DNA of 64,000 nucleotides from Candidatus Anammoxibacter sp. (GTDB lineage: Bacteria > Planctomycetota > Brocadiia > Brocadiales > Anammoxibacteraceae), in contig JAIQZO010000039.1 of NCBI GenBank assembly GCA_021777055.1, positions 1-64,000 of the forward strand. Reading direction: 5' to 3'. This document shows, one piece after another, positions 28,701-38,300 of the stretch. Position 1 is the first letter of the stretch. Every line of letters begins with the position of its first letter. The notes under the pieces were generated by a model. That model was not told the origin of the DNA, did not search any database, and saw nothing but the letters and a program-made list of their open reading frames with translations. Both the position numbers and the translations under genes were made by a program.

Positions 28701-31229
28701 GAGACATGGCAAGAGGTTTTAGAAGAAGAGGGTTTTGAGTCGATCTTTTTCCCGGCTCAAAACGCTCATAAGTTTGGGCAGCAGATTATTGCTGTTGGCA
28801 GTGATGGAATAGTGCGGCAAAGAGTAGTTAAAGATATCCAACTACAGGATAACGTAGTGTCAAAACGTAATAAAGAGTCGATTACTTCCATTCGGACTAT
28901 TGTACCTCAAGTGGTGTCTCCAACAAAAATAGAGAATAAAGCATGGAATGGTTCGTCCTACTCAGGAAATGTTACCGATCAGATGAGGAAGGACTATACG
29001 AGTCAAATCATTACAGAAAAACTTTCAGAGGCATTAAAAGTAGAGCTAAGTGCGATTGATTACGATGAATCCTTTGCTGATTATGGGTTAGATTCCATTA
29101 CAGGAGTCAATCTCGTTCAAGTGGTCAATGCAACACTGCAAATTGAACTGGAAACAACAAGCTTATTCGAACATAATTCTGTAAATGAACTTACAAAATA
29201 CATTTTATCAACGTGGGAAGAAACAATTACAAAAAAGTTCTGTTCATCCAAAGGGATTGTTCAAAGAAGTAGTTGCCTGCCAAACAACGAACCTGCTCCA
29301 TCTAAATTATCATCAAAGCGTCGCTTTTTAAAAAATATTGATAATTCTAAGGATAGAAATAGATCCTATACAACAGATGATTCCATTGCCATTATCGGTA
29401 TGAGTGGACGTTTTGCCCAATCAGAATCCTTAGAGGAATTTTGGGAGAATCTCAAAGAGGGAAAAGACTTGGTGAAAGAGGTATCTCGTTGGAGGTGTTC
29501 TGATTGTGTTGCCTCTGCATCTTTGGGGCAAGAATACTGCAGTCAAGGAAGTTTTATAGATTCCATCGCACTCTTTGCTCCACTGTTTTTTAAGATTTCA
29601 TCCGAAGAAGCTACCTATATGGATCCTCAACAACGGTTGTTCCTGGAAGAGTCCTGGAAAGCGTTAGAAGATGCAGGGTATGCGGGAAAGAGTATGGAAG
29701 GAAAAGAGTGTGGTGTTTATGTGGGTTGTGGTGGCTCAGATTATCCTAAACTTTTCTTAGAAGAACCTCCAGCACAAGCTTTTTGGGGTAATGCTGGATC
29801 TGTAATTCCAGCCCGGATTGCTTACTATCTCAATCTCCAGGGCCCTGCGGTTGCAATAGATACCGCTTGTTCTAGTTCTTTAGTATCAATTCATATTGCT
29901 TGTCAGGGATTATGGTCACAAGAGACGGAAATGGCATTAGCTGGTGGAGTATTCTTACAAGCGACTCCTGGATTTTACCAAATATCCAATCGTGCAGGCA
30001 TGCTTTCTCCTAAAGGGAGATGCCATACATTTGATGCTAGGGCAGATGGATTTGTTCCAGGCGAAGGTGTAGGAGTGGTAGTCTTAAAGCGTCTACAAGA
30101 TGCATTACAAGATGGAGACGTCATTCATGGAGTGATTGTGGGTAGTGGAATCAACCAGGATGGTAACACTAATGGAATCACCGCTCCCAGTGCGAAATCG
30201 CAGGAACGATTGGAACGGTCGGTGTATGATAAATTTAAAATCCATCCTGAGAGCATCCAGGTGGTAGAAGCCCATGGGACAGGGACTAAATTAGGAGACA
30301 CCATTGAATATGATGCCATCACTCGTTCCTTTCGCCAGGAGACAGAAAAGAGGCAGTTTTGTGCTATTGGATCGGTTAAAACTAACATTGGTCATACGGC
30401 AACTGCCTCTGGAGTTGCAGGAGTTTTAAAACTTTTACTCTCACTTCGACATAGACAAATTCCCCCATCGTTACATTTCCGTGAAGGCAATCAGGCGATT
30501 GATTTTGAATCCAGTCCTTTTTATGTTAATACGCAATTAAAAGAGTGGGAAATTGAGAAGAATCAATCACGAAGAGCAGCTGTTAGTTCTTTTGGTTTTA
30601 ATGGTACTAATGCCCATCTGGTAATCGAGGAGGCCCCTTTAATTCCTGAAAAAACCATCAAATCACCGGGTTATTTGGTTGTACTTTCAGCACGGACATC
30701 GGAACAATTAAGAGCTCAGATACGAAATCTTCTCTCTTTCTGTAAGCGTACACCAAAACTTTCTATGAATGATTTGAGTTATACATTATTTGTCGGCCGA
30801 ATGCATTTGAAGCATCGATTTTCTTGTATTGCCCGCAACCAAGAGGAGATGATTAGTTTTTTGGAGACATGGTGTGAAACTGAAACAGTGAGTCAGATTT
30901 ATTGTTCAGAGATTCAAGAAGGTAAAGTACGAGAGCAGACGTTCTTAAAAAATTGTGGGAATCAATGCATCCAAGAGTGTAGAAACGGTGCAAATGGAGT
31001 TCAATATTTAGAGCATCTTGCAACCATTGCAGACCTCTATATTCAAGGATACTCTTTGGAATTCCACGAACTGTTTTCTCGAAATTCTAAAAAAACGTCA
31101 CTACCCACCTATCCTTTTGCAAGGGAACGGTACTGGATTTCTGACAATCAAGGTAAGGGTGTTATTACAACAGCAGGAGCCATTGTTTCAGTCATTCATC
31201 CTCTATTGCACGACAACACATCTGGTTAA
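19017..31229 (+). CDS. Trans-AT PKS segment 3: KR2(C-terminal part)-ACP, KS-DH-ACP, KS-DH-KR-MT-ACP, KS, start of DH7
   Basis: Segment of 4070 residues opening at a GTG with no Shine-Dalgarno inside KR2. In order: rest of KR2 (YATAN present), ACP (Ser214), KS5 (Cys475), an ACP-like insert lacking the phosphopantetheine Ser, DH5, ACP (Ser1405), KS6 (Cys1660), DH6, KR3 (GGAGGVGE loop), C-methyltransferase (LEIGAGTGGTT), ACP (Ser3360), KS7 (Cys3618), linker, and the first residues of DH7. The closing TAA replaces the Leu codon of the SDLSEQRF motif present in most other DH domains; DH7 continues in frame after it. Confidence 0.9.
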   Translation: MISDNFILKKTAEEFKKVFAPKITGTVNLDKATEDIKLDFFVLFSSCAGAIGNIGQADYATANAFMDRFADYRNQLVSLKDRKGKTISINWPLWREGGMVVDAVSEEQMKQSTGMIAMQTETGIQAFYKSLNSNHSQILVMEGLVSKMRKTLFSQTTLQKESTYPQSATVSKINTVSLLAKIQIMLIQEVSKTIKLDLQKIQLDVELDKYGFDSIILMDFAKLLNKKYKLELMPTIFFEYSTIRTFAEYLAREHESIFVKHFNGEFSARTSDEARKSKEDVVSSIIKRRAGFARIRPVINSVSEIKPIAVIGMSGLFAESHNVEHFWQNIESRKNLIKEVPFDHWDYGPWYDSNPEAKDKTYCKWGSFIDGVDQFDASFFNISPREAEWMDPQLRLLLESVYKCSEDAGLITQIRGSDTGVFVGVCFHDYADKISELNLPIDPYVGTGNSQTVIANRVSFHFGLTGPSVSVDTACSSSLFALHQACQAIRNQECKMAFVGGVNLLLSSWHYRYFSSIGALSPTGRCHTFDAKADGYIPGEAIASILLKPLDQAIKDGDTIYAVVKGSAALHGGSTPSLTAPSVSGEKNVITTAWKDADIDPSTLSYIEAHGTGTKLGDPVEIAALTKAFQEFTPEKGFCAIGSAKANIGHSEGAAGITGIIKVIMQMRKQIIPAMPFFKELNPYIQLNRSALFINEKNIPWQASFPNPKRAGISGFGFSGAYAHVVLEEYHPKRSEVPSSINVQTKDPVIIPLSARTKEQLELRARDLFQFLSSSLQLPVKLPNKDSKEQLGFKTQLEKKIVEILSNLLNVERDTLATGQSFSDYGAELIHMTKLFETICQEYGFELDLDEWIKHDSMESLLLYCLGAGKESPNQSIATIPVVDLQSLAYTLQAGREAMDERLVFVVTSIKELVEKLGAYLAGEQEIEDFYQGEVKGNKETLGVFATNEELQEAIEKWIQRRKLSNILDLWVKGLVLDWNKFYGETKPKRISLPTYSFAKERYWIPETQSNAVPLRSGTGVSMIHPLLQENTSDLTEQRFTSTFTGKEFFLNDHKIKGEKVLPGVCYLEMARAAVEKVSGEIKAGTAIYLKNVVWAQPIVVDVSGQKVHIGLIGEDDGQIQYEVYTESDSEEEVVAHSQGIAEVRTKEEAPPLDIHNLQSLMNQGTLNAQSCYQAFEEMGIGYGDGHRGIQEIHKGENQLLARLSIPSSVQNTQSEYVLHPGLMDSGLQSSIGLMLKHKVLSDGSQSVSSGSELLLGIGRWSLRPSLPFAMDSMEILGSCTSKMYAWVRYSGHSTPSDKVQKLDLDMCDEQGNVCVKMRGFFSRTLEGELGTLKQKPVAHTTHKEIRTGLESFASDRDPSTSSDHQESLREKSVSYFQKLVAETLKTSPQQVESHKPLEEYGLDSILVVQLTKQLRKVFPEVTSTLFFEAQSIDGLVDYFLENRREELLRMLPLETVESFQDHVSPFSGSSTTKSWKSVRKVKRSRPHSFDAIHSGSGHIHSLFDVAIIGMSGRYPKSKNLEEFWKNLSQGVNCVEEVPKDRWNWEEYYDTKKGKPGKIYTKWGGFLEDIDKFDPLFFHISPREAERMDPQERLFLEASYQSIEDAAYTPDSLGKTRKIGVFVGVMNSRYSPQPLYFSIANRISYLLNFQGPSMAVDTACSSSLTAIHLALESLYSGLSECAIAGGVNLIIDPVHYLGLTEMTMLSGGNECRSFGEQADGFVDAEGVGAIVLKPLKQAEQDSDHIYGVLKGSAVNAGGKTNGYTVPNPKAQAILVLEALERSKVSVEQLSYVEAHGTGTSLGDPIEIAGLTRAFREKSDGKQFCSIGSVKSNIGHCESAAGIAGVTKILLQLQHEQLVPSLHSHVLNPEIDFTQTPFQVQQRLEEWKRPQRNVNGTIEETSRIAGISSFGAGGANAHVIIEEYRPYSLRISENRAPGLNLSPVIIPISARTREQLDEIVVQLIHWIQNSSDQTDLQEIAYTLQTGRVAMEERLGLLASSVKDLERKLKQQQAGEEGIPNIYRGEVKRNKEALSLIIADDDMKQTVELWVTKKKYAKLLDLWVKGVPLDWNKLYGETKPKRISLPTYPFARERYWIPETQGKLFTATTKGSVSIIHPLLHENTSDLSEQRFTSTFTGNEFFLNDHQVRGEKVLPGVCYLEMARVAVEKASGESDEGMAVYLKNVVWTHPIVVDGSVKKVHIGLSGDDSNQIQYEVYTESDNGKKLIVHSQGVAEVREKEEVSHLDMQELQSQMNQGTLDADSCYQAFKEMGIDYGGGHQGIHEIHQGENQVLARLSLSTSVQDTQSDYVLHPCLMDSALQSSIGLMLKNGKLLESCETLLKPLLPFALESLRIVSSCTSKMYAWVRYSGEGALSAKVQRIDIDLCDEQGNVCVKMRGFSLRTLEGGLRILKQRPLVDTPRDGTWIGLHSFAPVWETIAPELKGRINVSSEIKILLLGANHLQLTWIQKSYPNAALLELSLQSTIEEIQEKLKNCSFDHLLWITPDTSQTTDKYSLTAQQEQGVLKVFRIVKALLGLGYAAREIEWTIITNKTQLVKKREPISPAHAGVFGLIGSLAKEVPHWKLRLLDLDSLESVSAYECLILPWDKHGNGFAYRNKEWFRQELVSVKTLNQETSLYRKEGVYVVIGGAGGVGEVWSRFMIEHYEAHIVWIGRREENDVVKGKINSLSMSGNKPLYIQADAAKLDSLQQAFRKIQATYPKIHGVVHSAIVLQDQSLAQMTESRFRVGFSAKVDVSVNMDTVFGNEELDFMLFFSSMISFIKAPGQSNYAAGCTFKDSFAQMLQQSRSYPVKIMNWGYWGSVGIVTDESYNKRMERAGIGSIEPREAMETLQTLVNSKVSQIALIKTIGAQAVEAFHVREEMSCYPKVSDSVLPQLKESLPRQDSLKQLSALDGGLQTEAMDSLLGEFLSATLTSLGLFTKGISEFRDLSLTKQPAPFYERWLRTSISYLQKEKLLSREYTVTRKVRDLSLLWEEWEKEKTEWMKNPDQQAQVVLLEACLTSLPYILSGSKLATDVMFPDPSMRLVEGIYRGNRHSDYFNEVLGNTLVEAIRQKLKSDRGSKIRILEIGAGTGGTTAKLLAMLEEFSEFIEEYCYTDLSKAFLMHAEKNYQPGFPALTTSIFDASKSLAGQSVAKDRYDFVIAANVLHATPNIRETIRNTKSTLKNQGILLLNEISSWSLFTHLTFGLLEGWWLYEDAALRLEGCPGLSPETWQEVLEEEGFESIFFPAQNAHKFGQQIIAVGSDGIVRQRVVKDIQLQDNVVSKRNKESITSIRTIVPQVVSPTKIENKAWNGSSYSGNVTDQMRKDYTSQIITEKLSEALKVELSAIDYDESFADYGLDSITGVNLVQVVNATLQIELETTSLFEHNSVNELTKYILSTWEETITKKFCSSKGIVQRSSCLPNNEPAPSKLSSKRRFLKNIDNSKDRNRSYTTDDSIAIIGMSGRFAQSESLEEFWENLKEGKDLVKEVSRWRCSDCVASASLGQEYCSQGSFIDSIALFAPLFFKISSEEATYMDPQQRLFLEESWKALEDAGYAGKSMEGKECGVYVGCGGSDYPKLFLEEPPAQAFWGNAGSVIPARIAYYLNLQGPAVAIDTACSSSLVSIHIACQGLWSQETEMALAGGVFLQATPGFYQISNRAGMLSPKGRCHTFDARADGFVPGEGVGVVVLKRLQDALQDGDVIHGVIVGSGINQDGNTNGITAPSAKSQERLERSVYDKFKIHPESIQVVEAHGTGTKLGDTIEYDAITRSFRQETEKRQFCAIGSVKTNIGHTATASGVAGVLKLLLSLRHRQIPPSLHFREGNQAIDFESSPFYVNTQLKEWEIEKNQSRRAAVSSFGFNGTNAHLVIEEAPLIPEKTIKSPGYLVVLSARTSEQLRAQIRNLLSFCKRTPKLSMNDLSYTLFVGRMHLKHRFSCIARNQEEMISFLETWCETETVSQIYCSEIQEGKVREQTFLKNCGNQCIQECRNGANGVQYLEHLATIADLYIQGYSLEFHELFSRNSKKTSLPTYPFARERYWISDNQGKGVITTAGAIVSVIHPLLHDNTSG
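19932..23355 (+). other. PKS module 5: KS5-(psi-ACP)-DH5-ACP6, no KR
   Basis: KS5 19932-21210 (Cys 20439; ANIGHSEG His). At 21395-21640 the post-KS linker holds a carrier-protein-like insert whose attachment motif reads YGAELI instead of GxDSL, so it cannot carry a phosphopantetheine. DH5 22090-22990 is intact (HPGLMDSGLQ). ACP6 Ser codon is 23229. Confidence 0.82.
23532..29230 (+). other. PKS module 6: KS6-DH6-KR3-MT-ACP7
   Basis: KS6 23532-24786 (Cys 23994). DH6 25350-26220 (HQVRGEKVLP, HPCLMDSALQ). KR3 26290-27620 belongs to a different lineage from KR1 and KR2, with YAAGC in place of YATAN. C-MT about 27700-28800 has LEIGAGTGG near 28264. ACP7 Ser codon is 29094. Expected output is an alpha-methyl enoyl unit. 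Confidence 0.87.
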
Positions 31230-32390
31230 TCAGAACAGAGTTTTACCTCTACTTTCACCGGTGAAGAGTTCTTTTTAAACGATCACAAAATAAAAGGAGA
31301 GAAAGTCTTCTCTGGGGTTAGTTATTTAGAGATGGCCAGAGCTGCAGTGGAGAAAGCTTCCGAAGAGTCAGAAGCTGGAACGGCCATTTACCTGGAAAGT
31401 GTCGTGTGGGCACAGCCCATTGTTGTCAATGGGCTTGCCCAGAAAGTCCATATCGAGTTGTTTGGAGAAGATAGTGGACTGATCCGATATGAGGTATATA
31501 CGACATCAGATAATCAAGAAGGCGCTATTGTTCATTCCCAGGGAGTAGCGGAATTTAAGGTAAAAGAAGAGATATCTCCTCTTGATATTCAAAATCTCCA
31601 GTCTCAAATGGACCAAGGGACATTAAATGCTAAAAAGTGCTATCAAACCTTCAAAGAGATAGGAATAGATTATGGTGACAGTTACCGGGGAATCAGGGAA
31701 ATCTATCAAGGCGAAAATCAGGTTTTTGCAAGACTAAGGCTTCCTTCTTCCATTCAAGATACACAAAGTGAATATGTTCTGCACCCCAGTTTAATGGATT
31801 CCGCACTTCAAGCTTCTATAGGCTTGATATTTAAAAATGGGAAATTACCTGGTAGCCGTGAGACTCTTCTGAGACCATCCCTACCATTTGCACTGGAATC
31901 TTTGGAAATATTTGCTCCTTGTACGTCAGAGATGTATGCCTGGGTACGCTATTCGGACAGCAGTGTGCCGTTTGATAAAATCCACAAACTTGACATCGAT
32001 ATTTATGATGAACAAGGAAATGTCTGTATGAAACTAAGAGGAGTTTCTTACGCAATAGAAAAGACGACTTTTAAAAAGAAAACTGTAACTCGGTGGGAAT
32101 TTGCAAAATCGGAGGAGGCAGCTACAAATTCTCAGATTTCTTCTCTGTCTTCAGAGGAGAAGATTCAAAAATTCCTGCAACAAACTATAGCAGATGAGCT
32201 TCAAAAGTCTGCGCATCAGATCCAAGTGGATCAAAGTTATTTTGAAATGGGCATAGGATCTCTTGGAATAGTACAAGTTGTTAAACGATTAGAATCATTA
32301 CTCGATGAAGAGCTTTCGCCGACATTACTTTTTGAATATGTTAACATTCAACAGTTATCTGTTTATGTGAGTCAACAATTCGCTTCCCGA
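29382..32390 (+). other. PKS module 7: KS7-DH7-ACP8, no KR; hands over to NRPS
   Basis: KS7 29382-30640 (Cys 29868; NIGHTATASG). DH7 31190-32060 is broken by TAA at 31227, and its HxxxGxxxxP motif reads HKIKGEKVFS (Pro to Ser), so it is probably inactive even if translated. ACP8 has GIGS (Ser 32259). The extended chain passes to C1. Confidence 0.83.
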
Positions 32391-35300
32391 GTTAACTCTT
32401 TAATCATGGTTCCTCACAAAGTAGAGATTAAACAGATTAAAGAAGAGTCATCAGAAGACCGATCACTGGGACAAAGTTATAAATTGCTTATTCCTTATCA
32501 ACGAAAAAAACGTTGGGCGGGTCCAGTGAAAACGAATGAGATAGAAGAAGAAACAGTAAATATAAAAAATAAGGTTTCTATGGACTTCCCATTGTCAGAA
32601 GGCGAAAAAGGTATTTGGGTGCTCCAAATAGCAAACCCATCCATGAGTGCTTATAATATACCTATCTGCTATCAGATTTCAGGTGATATAAATCTAGAAT
32701 ATCTAGGAAAAGCGTGGGATTTTGTTTTGAAACAATATCCAATCTTAAAAGCGCGTATTTATGAAAAAGATGGAATTCCTCATCATTATATAACTAATGA
32801 GTGCAAAACAACGATTCAAAAAGAACATATTACTATCCAGAACAATAAGGAGTTGCTCCGTTTTCTAAAAGATCAAGTGAAGCAATCCTTTAACTTAGAA
32901 AAGGGTCTTTTAACCCGAATGCAGGTTTTTACCAGAGAAAACAGAGACTGGATTCTTCTGATTACGATTCATCATATAGTATCCGACGGAACTTCTGTTG
33001 TGCTCTTAATGGAGATCCTACTGAAAACGTATAAACTGATCGTAGAGGGAACTGCCCCTTCGCAAAATAGAGACATAAGCAGTTATCAGGAATTTGTTTG
33101 CTGGGAAAAAATGATACTTGAATCACCGGAAGGAAGGAGAAATGCTGACTATTGGAAACAGCAATTGATAGGCGAGTTGCCGATCCTTGAAGTTCTTCCT
33201 GATTTCCCCCGACCTTCAACCCAAAGCCTGCATGGGAAAACTCTCACGAAGAAACTTCCTGCAAAACTAGCGCAGTGGATGGTCTTGTTTTCAAAAAGTC
33301 AGAAATTAAAGCCTTCAATTCTCTTTTTAGCTATCTTCCAGATCCTTCTGCATAAATATACTCACGAAGAAGACATTATCATAGGAATGCCTGTTACAGT
33401 TCGGCCACTAAAAAAGTTTGAATCTGTGATGGGCTATTGCATCAATATGGTAGGGATTCGAGGATTGATCACGCCGGAAACAAGGCTCCTGGAGTTCTTC
33501 AAGCAACTCCAGCTCACACAGGTCGATGCCTTGTATCACTCAGGGTATCCCTTTCTGAGAGTTGTACAAGATTTAAAGATTCAACGAACGTCAAATGTTT
33601 CACCCTTGTTTCAGATCGCTTATGCCTATCAGAATTTTGTTGAAGAATCTGTTATTGATGATTTGGTGAGTTTCTCGAATAAAGAATTTTCTCTCGAAGC
33701 AATAGAAGGAATTTACCAGGAAGACAATTTTGATTTAGGGTTAGATGTTTTTGAAGAAAAGGACAGCTTTCAATTACATCTTAAATATAATCCTGACTTA
33801 TATAGAGAAGAGACTGTAGAGAGAATGTTAGAGCATTATTGTAACCTAATAGAAACTGTGAGTGGGAATCATCAATTACGAATCAAAGAATACAATCTCC
33901 TTTTAGAAAAAGAACGTCAACAAATTCTTTACAAGTTTAATGGTACTCAATCCGACTATCCCAAAGACCAGACGATAGTGGGCTTATTCCAGGCGCAAGT
34001 TGAGAAAACGCCTGATAATTTAGCCCTAATCTTTGAAAACCAACAATTGAGCTATCGGGAACTCAACCTGAAAGCTAATCAACTTGCCCATTATCTGCTT
34101 AGCTTTAACACTGATACTGATAACAGTTTAGTTGGTATTTGTGTTGAACGTTCTTTAGAAATGGTGATCGGTCTGTTGGGTATCCTAAAAGCGGGTAGCG
34201 CTTATGTACCTCTTGACCCTGATTATCCGCTATCACGCTTGCAGTTCATGTTGGAAGATTCAGAGGTTCCATTGCTGATAAGCCAGAGTCATTTGCTCAA
34301 AAAGTTACCAGTATTGGAGATGAAAGTTGTCTGTTTGGATAGTGAGTGGGATCAGATTGCTGGTTATTCTGTAGAAAATCCAATACGATACTGTGGGCCA
34401 GGAAATCTAGCTTATGTCATTTATACATCAGGGTCAACAGGTGTACCTAAAGGTTGTCAAGTAACTCACTCTAATGTAACACGCTTATTTGCAGCAACAG
34501 AGACATTGTATAACTTTAATCAACAGGACGTTTGGACACTTTTCCACTCTTATGCCTTTGATTTTTCAGTATGGGAAATTTGGGGAGCTTTATTTTATGG
34601 TGGCAAACTTGTTGTTGTTCCCTATTTTACAAGTCGTACCCATTCAAAATTTTATCAATTACTCATAGATCAAGGTGTAACAGTACTCAATCAAACGCCT
34701 TCCGCTTTTAGACAACTAATAAATGTTGATGATAAACCCGACGAACTCTCTTTACGGTTAGTGATATTTGGTGGAGAGACCCTTGATTTTAAAATGCTAA
34801 AACCATGGTTTGCCAGTCACGAAGATAAGAGACCAGAATTAGTGAATATGTATGGAATTACTGAAACAACTGTACATGTAACCTACTATCCAATAACAAA
34901 AGAGCAGAACGATTTTAAAAATATTATAGGTAGACCTCTTCCTGATCTGCAAGTGTGGGTACTTGATGCTCATCATCAACAAGTGTCTATAGGTGTCCCA
35001 GGACAGATGTATGTTGGTGGAGCTGGTGTGACCTGCGGTTATCATCAGCGACCTGAGCTAACTGTAGAAAAGTTTATAGAAATCGAAATATTTGGTAAAC
35101 GGCAACGTGTTTACAAAACAGGTGACCTTGCCCGTTGGCTGCCTGATGGTAATCTTGAATACTTAGGACGTATAGACAATCAAGTCAAACTGCGAGGATT
35201 CCGCATTGAACTTTCGGAAATAAGCGTTACATTGAGTCAGCACGAAGCAGTTAATGAAGCTGTAGTAGCGCTTCATAATAAAGAAGACAATCCTAGTTTA

Positions 35301-38300
35301 GCTGCTTATGTTACATTATCAATGCCGATTGATGAGGTGCCTGGAATTCTGCGTAGCTGGCTCAAAACACGTTTGCCTGAGTATATGTTACCGGCTAGCT
35401 TTACCGTGTTAGATAAATTACCCTTAACACCGAATGGCAAGATTGATCGTAAAGCATTACCAACACCTGACCTGTCTATCCAGGCAGAGCAACAGTTCCC
35501 ACGTACCGAAACAGAACATTTATTGTGTAACTTATGGTCACAAGTGCTTGGTATAGAAGTAACGAGTATCAGTAGCAATTTCTTTGAATCAGGAGGTCAT
35601 TCACTGTTGGCTACCAGATTAGTATCCTGTATTCGTTCGAGCTTTGGAATTGAGATGCCGCTTCGAGTGGTATTTGAACAAGCACTTCTTAAGGATCAAG
35701 CTGAATGGTTAGATAAGCAACAGCGCGGCTCGGAGTTACCCCCAATAGTACCATTGTCTGATAGCGAATCAGCTGTATTGTCATTTGCTCAACAACGATT
35801 GTGGTTCCTCGCACAATTGGAAGGCCAAAATACCACTTATAATATGCCGGCAGCCTTGCATTTGAAAGGCAAAATCAATGAAACTGCGTTACAAAACTCT
35901 TTGACAGTTTTAATTCAACGCCATGACAGTTTACGTTCATGTTTTCCCATAGTAGATGGAGAGGCGACAATACAACTTGTTGACAGTTATAATCCACTAA
36001 GTATTACCGACCTCAGTGATTTAGCAGAAGCAGACCAACAGCAACAGGTAACAAAGCTGATAGCAGATCATGCAAAAACACTTTTTGATTTGAGTACCGG
36101 CCCCTTATTGAGTTTGCACCTTCTCAAACTTAACAAATATGAACAAACTTTACTGTTCAACATGCATCATATTATCAGCGATGGTTGGTCAATGGGCGTG
36201 CTGATTCGCGAATGGAGTCAGATATACAATGCTTATGCCCAAAACCAAGAACCACAATTACCCGAATTACCGATTCAATACACCGACTACGCAGCCTGGC
36301 AAAGAAATTGGCTACAAGGTGAAATCTTGGAGCAGCAACTTGGTTATTGGAGAAAAAAACTCACAGGGGTACCGGAATTATTGGAGTTACATACGGACTA
36401 TCCCCGTCCAGCAGTGATGCGTTACAAGGGTAAACACATCCAAAGTACTTTATCGCAGGAACTAACGCAAGGGATAAAACAGCTAAGCTGTCAACATGGC
36501 GTGACACTTTTCATGACCTTACTGTCCGCCTTTAAGGTTTTGCTGTATCGTTACAGCGGTCAAACCGACCTGGTTGTGGGTAGTCCCATTGCCAATCGTA
36601 CTCATAACCAATCCGAGGACTTGATTGGTTATTTTGTGAACACACTGGTCTTACGCACCCAGATTAAAGGAGATCAAACATTTCCTGAATTACTAAAATT
36701 AGTTAGACAAACCGCACTTGAGGCATACGGCCATCAGGATATACCATTTGAATATCTGGTTGAACAGATGAATCCATCTCGCAGCTTGAGTCATTCGCAG
36801 TTGTTTCAGGTAATGTTTGCGTTACAAAATACACCGGAAGAAGAGCTGGAACTATCCTATTTAGAAGTGACTTTTCTAAAAACTGAGAATCCTACAGCTA
36901 AATTTGATTTGACCTTGAGTATTGTAGAACAGGGAGGAGTATGTGTGTGTGATTGGAAATATCGCACGGATTTATTCCATCCTGAGACAATTACCCGAAT
37001 GACCAAACATTTTCAGGTATTATTAGAGGGAATTATTAATAACCCGGAACAGACAATTTACCAATTACCTCTGATAACGTGTGCAGAGCAAGAACAGTTA
37101 CTTGCCTGGAACCAAACTGAGACCGATTATTCTAAAGACCAAACAATTATTGACTTATTTCAGTGTCAGGTAGATAAAAATCCTGAAAATATCGCAGTAG
37201 TTTTTGAAGGAGATGCGCTCAGCTATGGGGCATTAAATAAGTCTGCCAATCAGTTAGCACATTATCTAATGACTTTGGGGGTAGGTGCTGAAACTATCGT
37301 AGGTATTTGTATGGAGCGTTCTTTAGAGATGGTTATTGGGTTGTTGGGTATTCTAAAAGCGGGTGGCGCATATGTGCCCCTTGACCCTGATTATCCGCTT
37401 ATACGCTTGCAGTTTATGTTGGAAGATTCTAAAGTAAAAGTGTTATTGAGCCAAAGTCATTTGTTGGAAAGGTTACCTATTTCTATCGAGAATGTAGTTT
37501 GTTTGGATAGGGAGTTGAAATCTATTGCAACTTATTCTGAGGAAAACCCCATGAGACAAGGTGGGACAGAAAATTTGGCCTATGTGATTTACACATCGGG
37601 TTCTACTGGGATGCCAAAGGGTTGCCAAGTAACTCACTCTAATGTGACACGATTATTTGCAGCAACAGAGGCGTGGTATAATTTCAATAACCATGATGTA
37701 TGGACAATGTTTCACTCTTATGCATTTGATTTCTCAGTTTGGGAAATATGGGGAGCATTACTTTATGGATGTAAACTTATAGTTGTGCCGTACTATACAA
37801 GCCGTTCATCTTCGGTCTTTTATCAATTGCTCATAGAGCAGGGTGTAACAATACTTAATCAGACGCCTTCTGCTTTTAAGCAATTAATTAACGTTGATAA
37901 TCAACCAGATGAACTCTCATTGCGAATAGTAATCTTTGGTGGTGAGGCGTTGGATACTAGTACATTACAACAGTGGTTTGCCCGTCATGCCGATAATAAC
38001 CCAAAATTAGTCAATATGTACGGCATTACTGAGACCACAGTACATAATACATATTTTCCAATAATAAAAGATCAAAACCATAGTAATAGTCTTATAGGCA
38101 GACCTATTCCAGACGTACAAGTCTGGGTGGTTGATGCGGTTCATCAACCAGTCCCCATAGGTGTACCAGGCGAGATGCTTGTTGGTGGTGCAGGTGTAGC
38201 CCGCGGTTACCTTAACCGTATTAAACTCACTGCTGAAAATTTTATAGAAATCGAAATATTTGGCAAACGACAACGTGTTTACAAAACAGGAGATCTGGCT

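Noticed and set aside
3354..30640. Inactive KS0 domains that would explain dehydrating bimodules
   Set aside because: All seven KS domains keep the Cys, the HGTGT His and the NxGH His, so none is an evident KS0.
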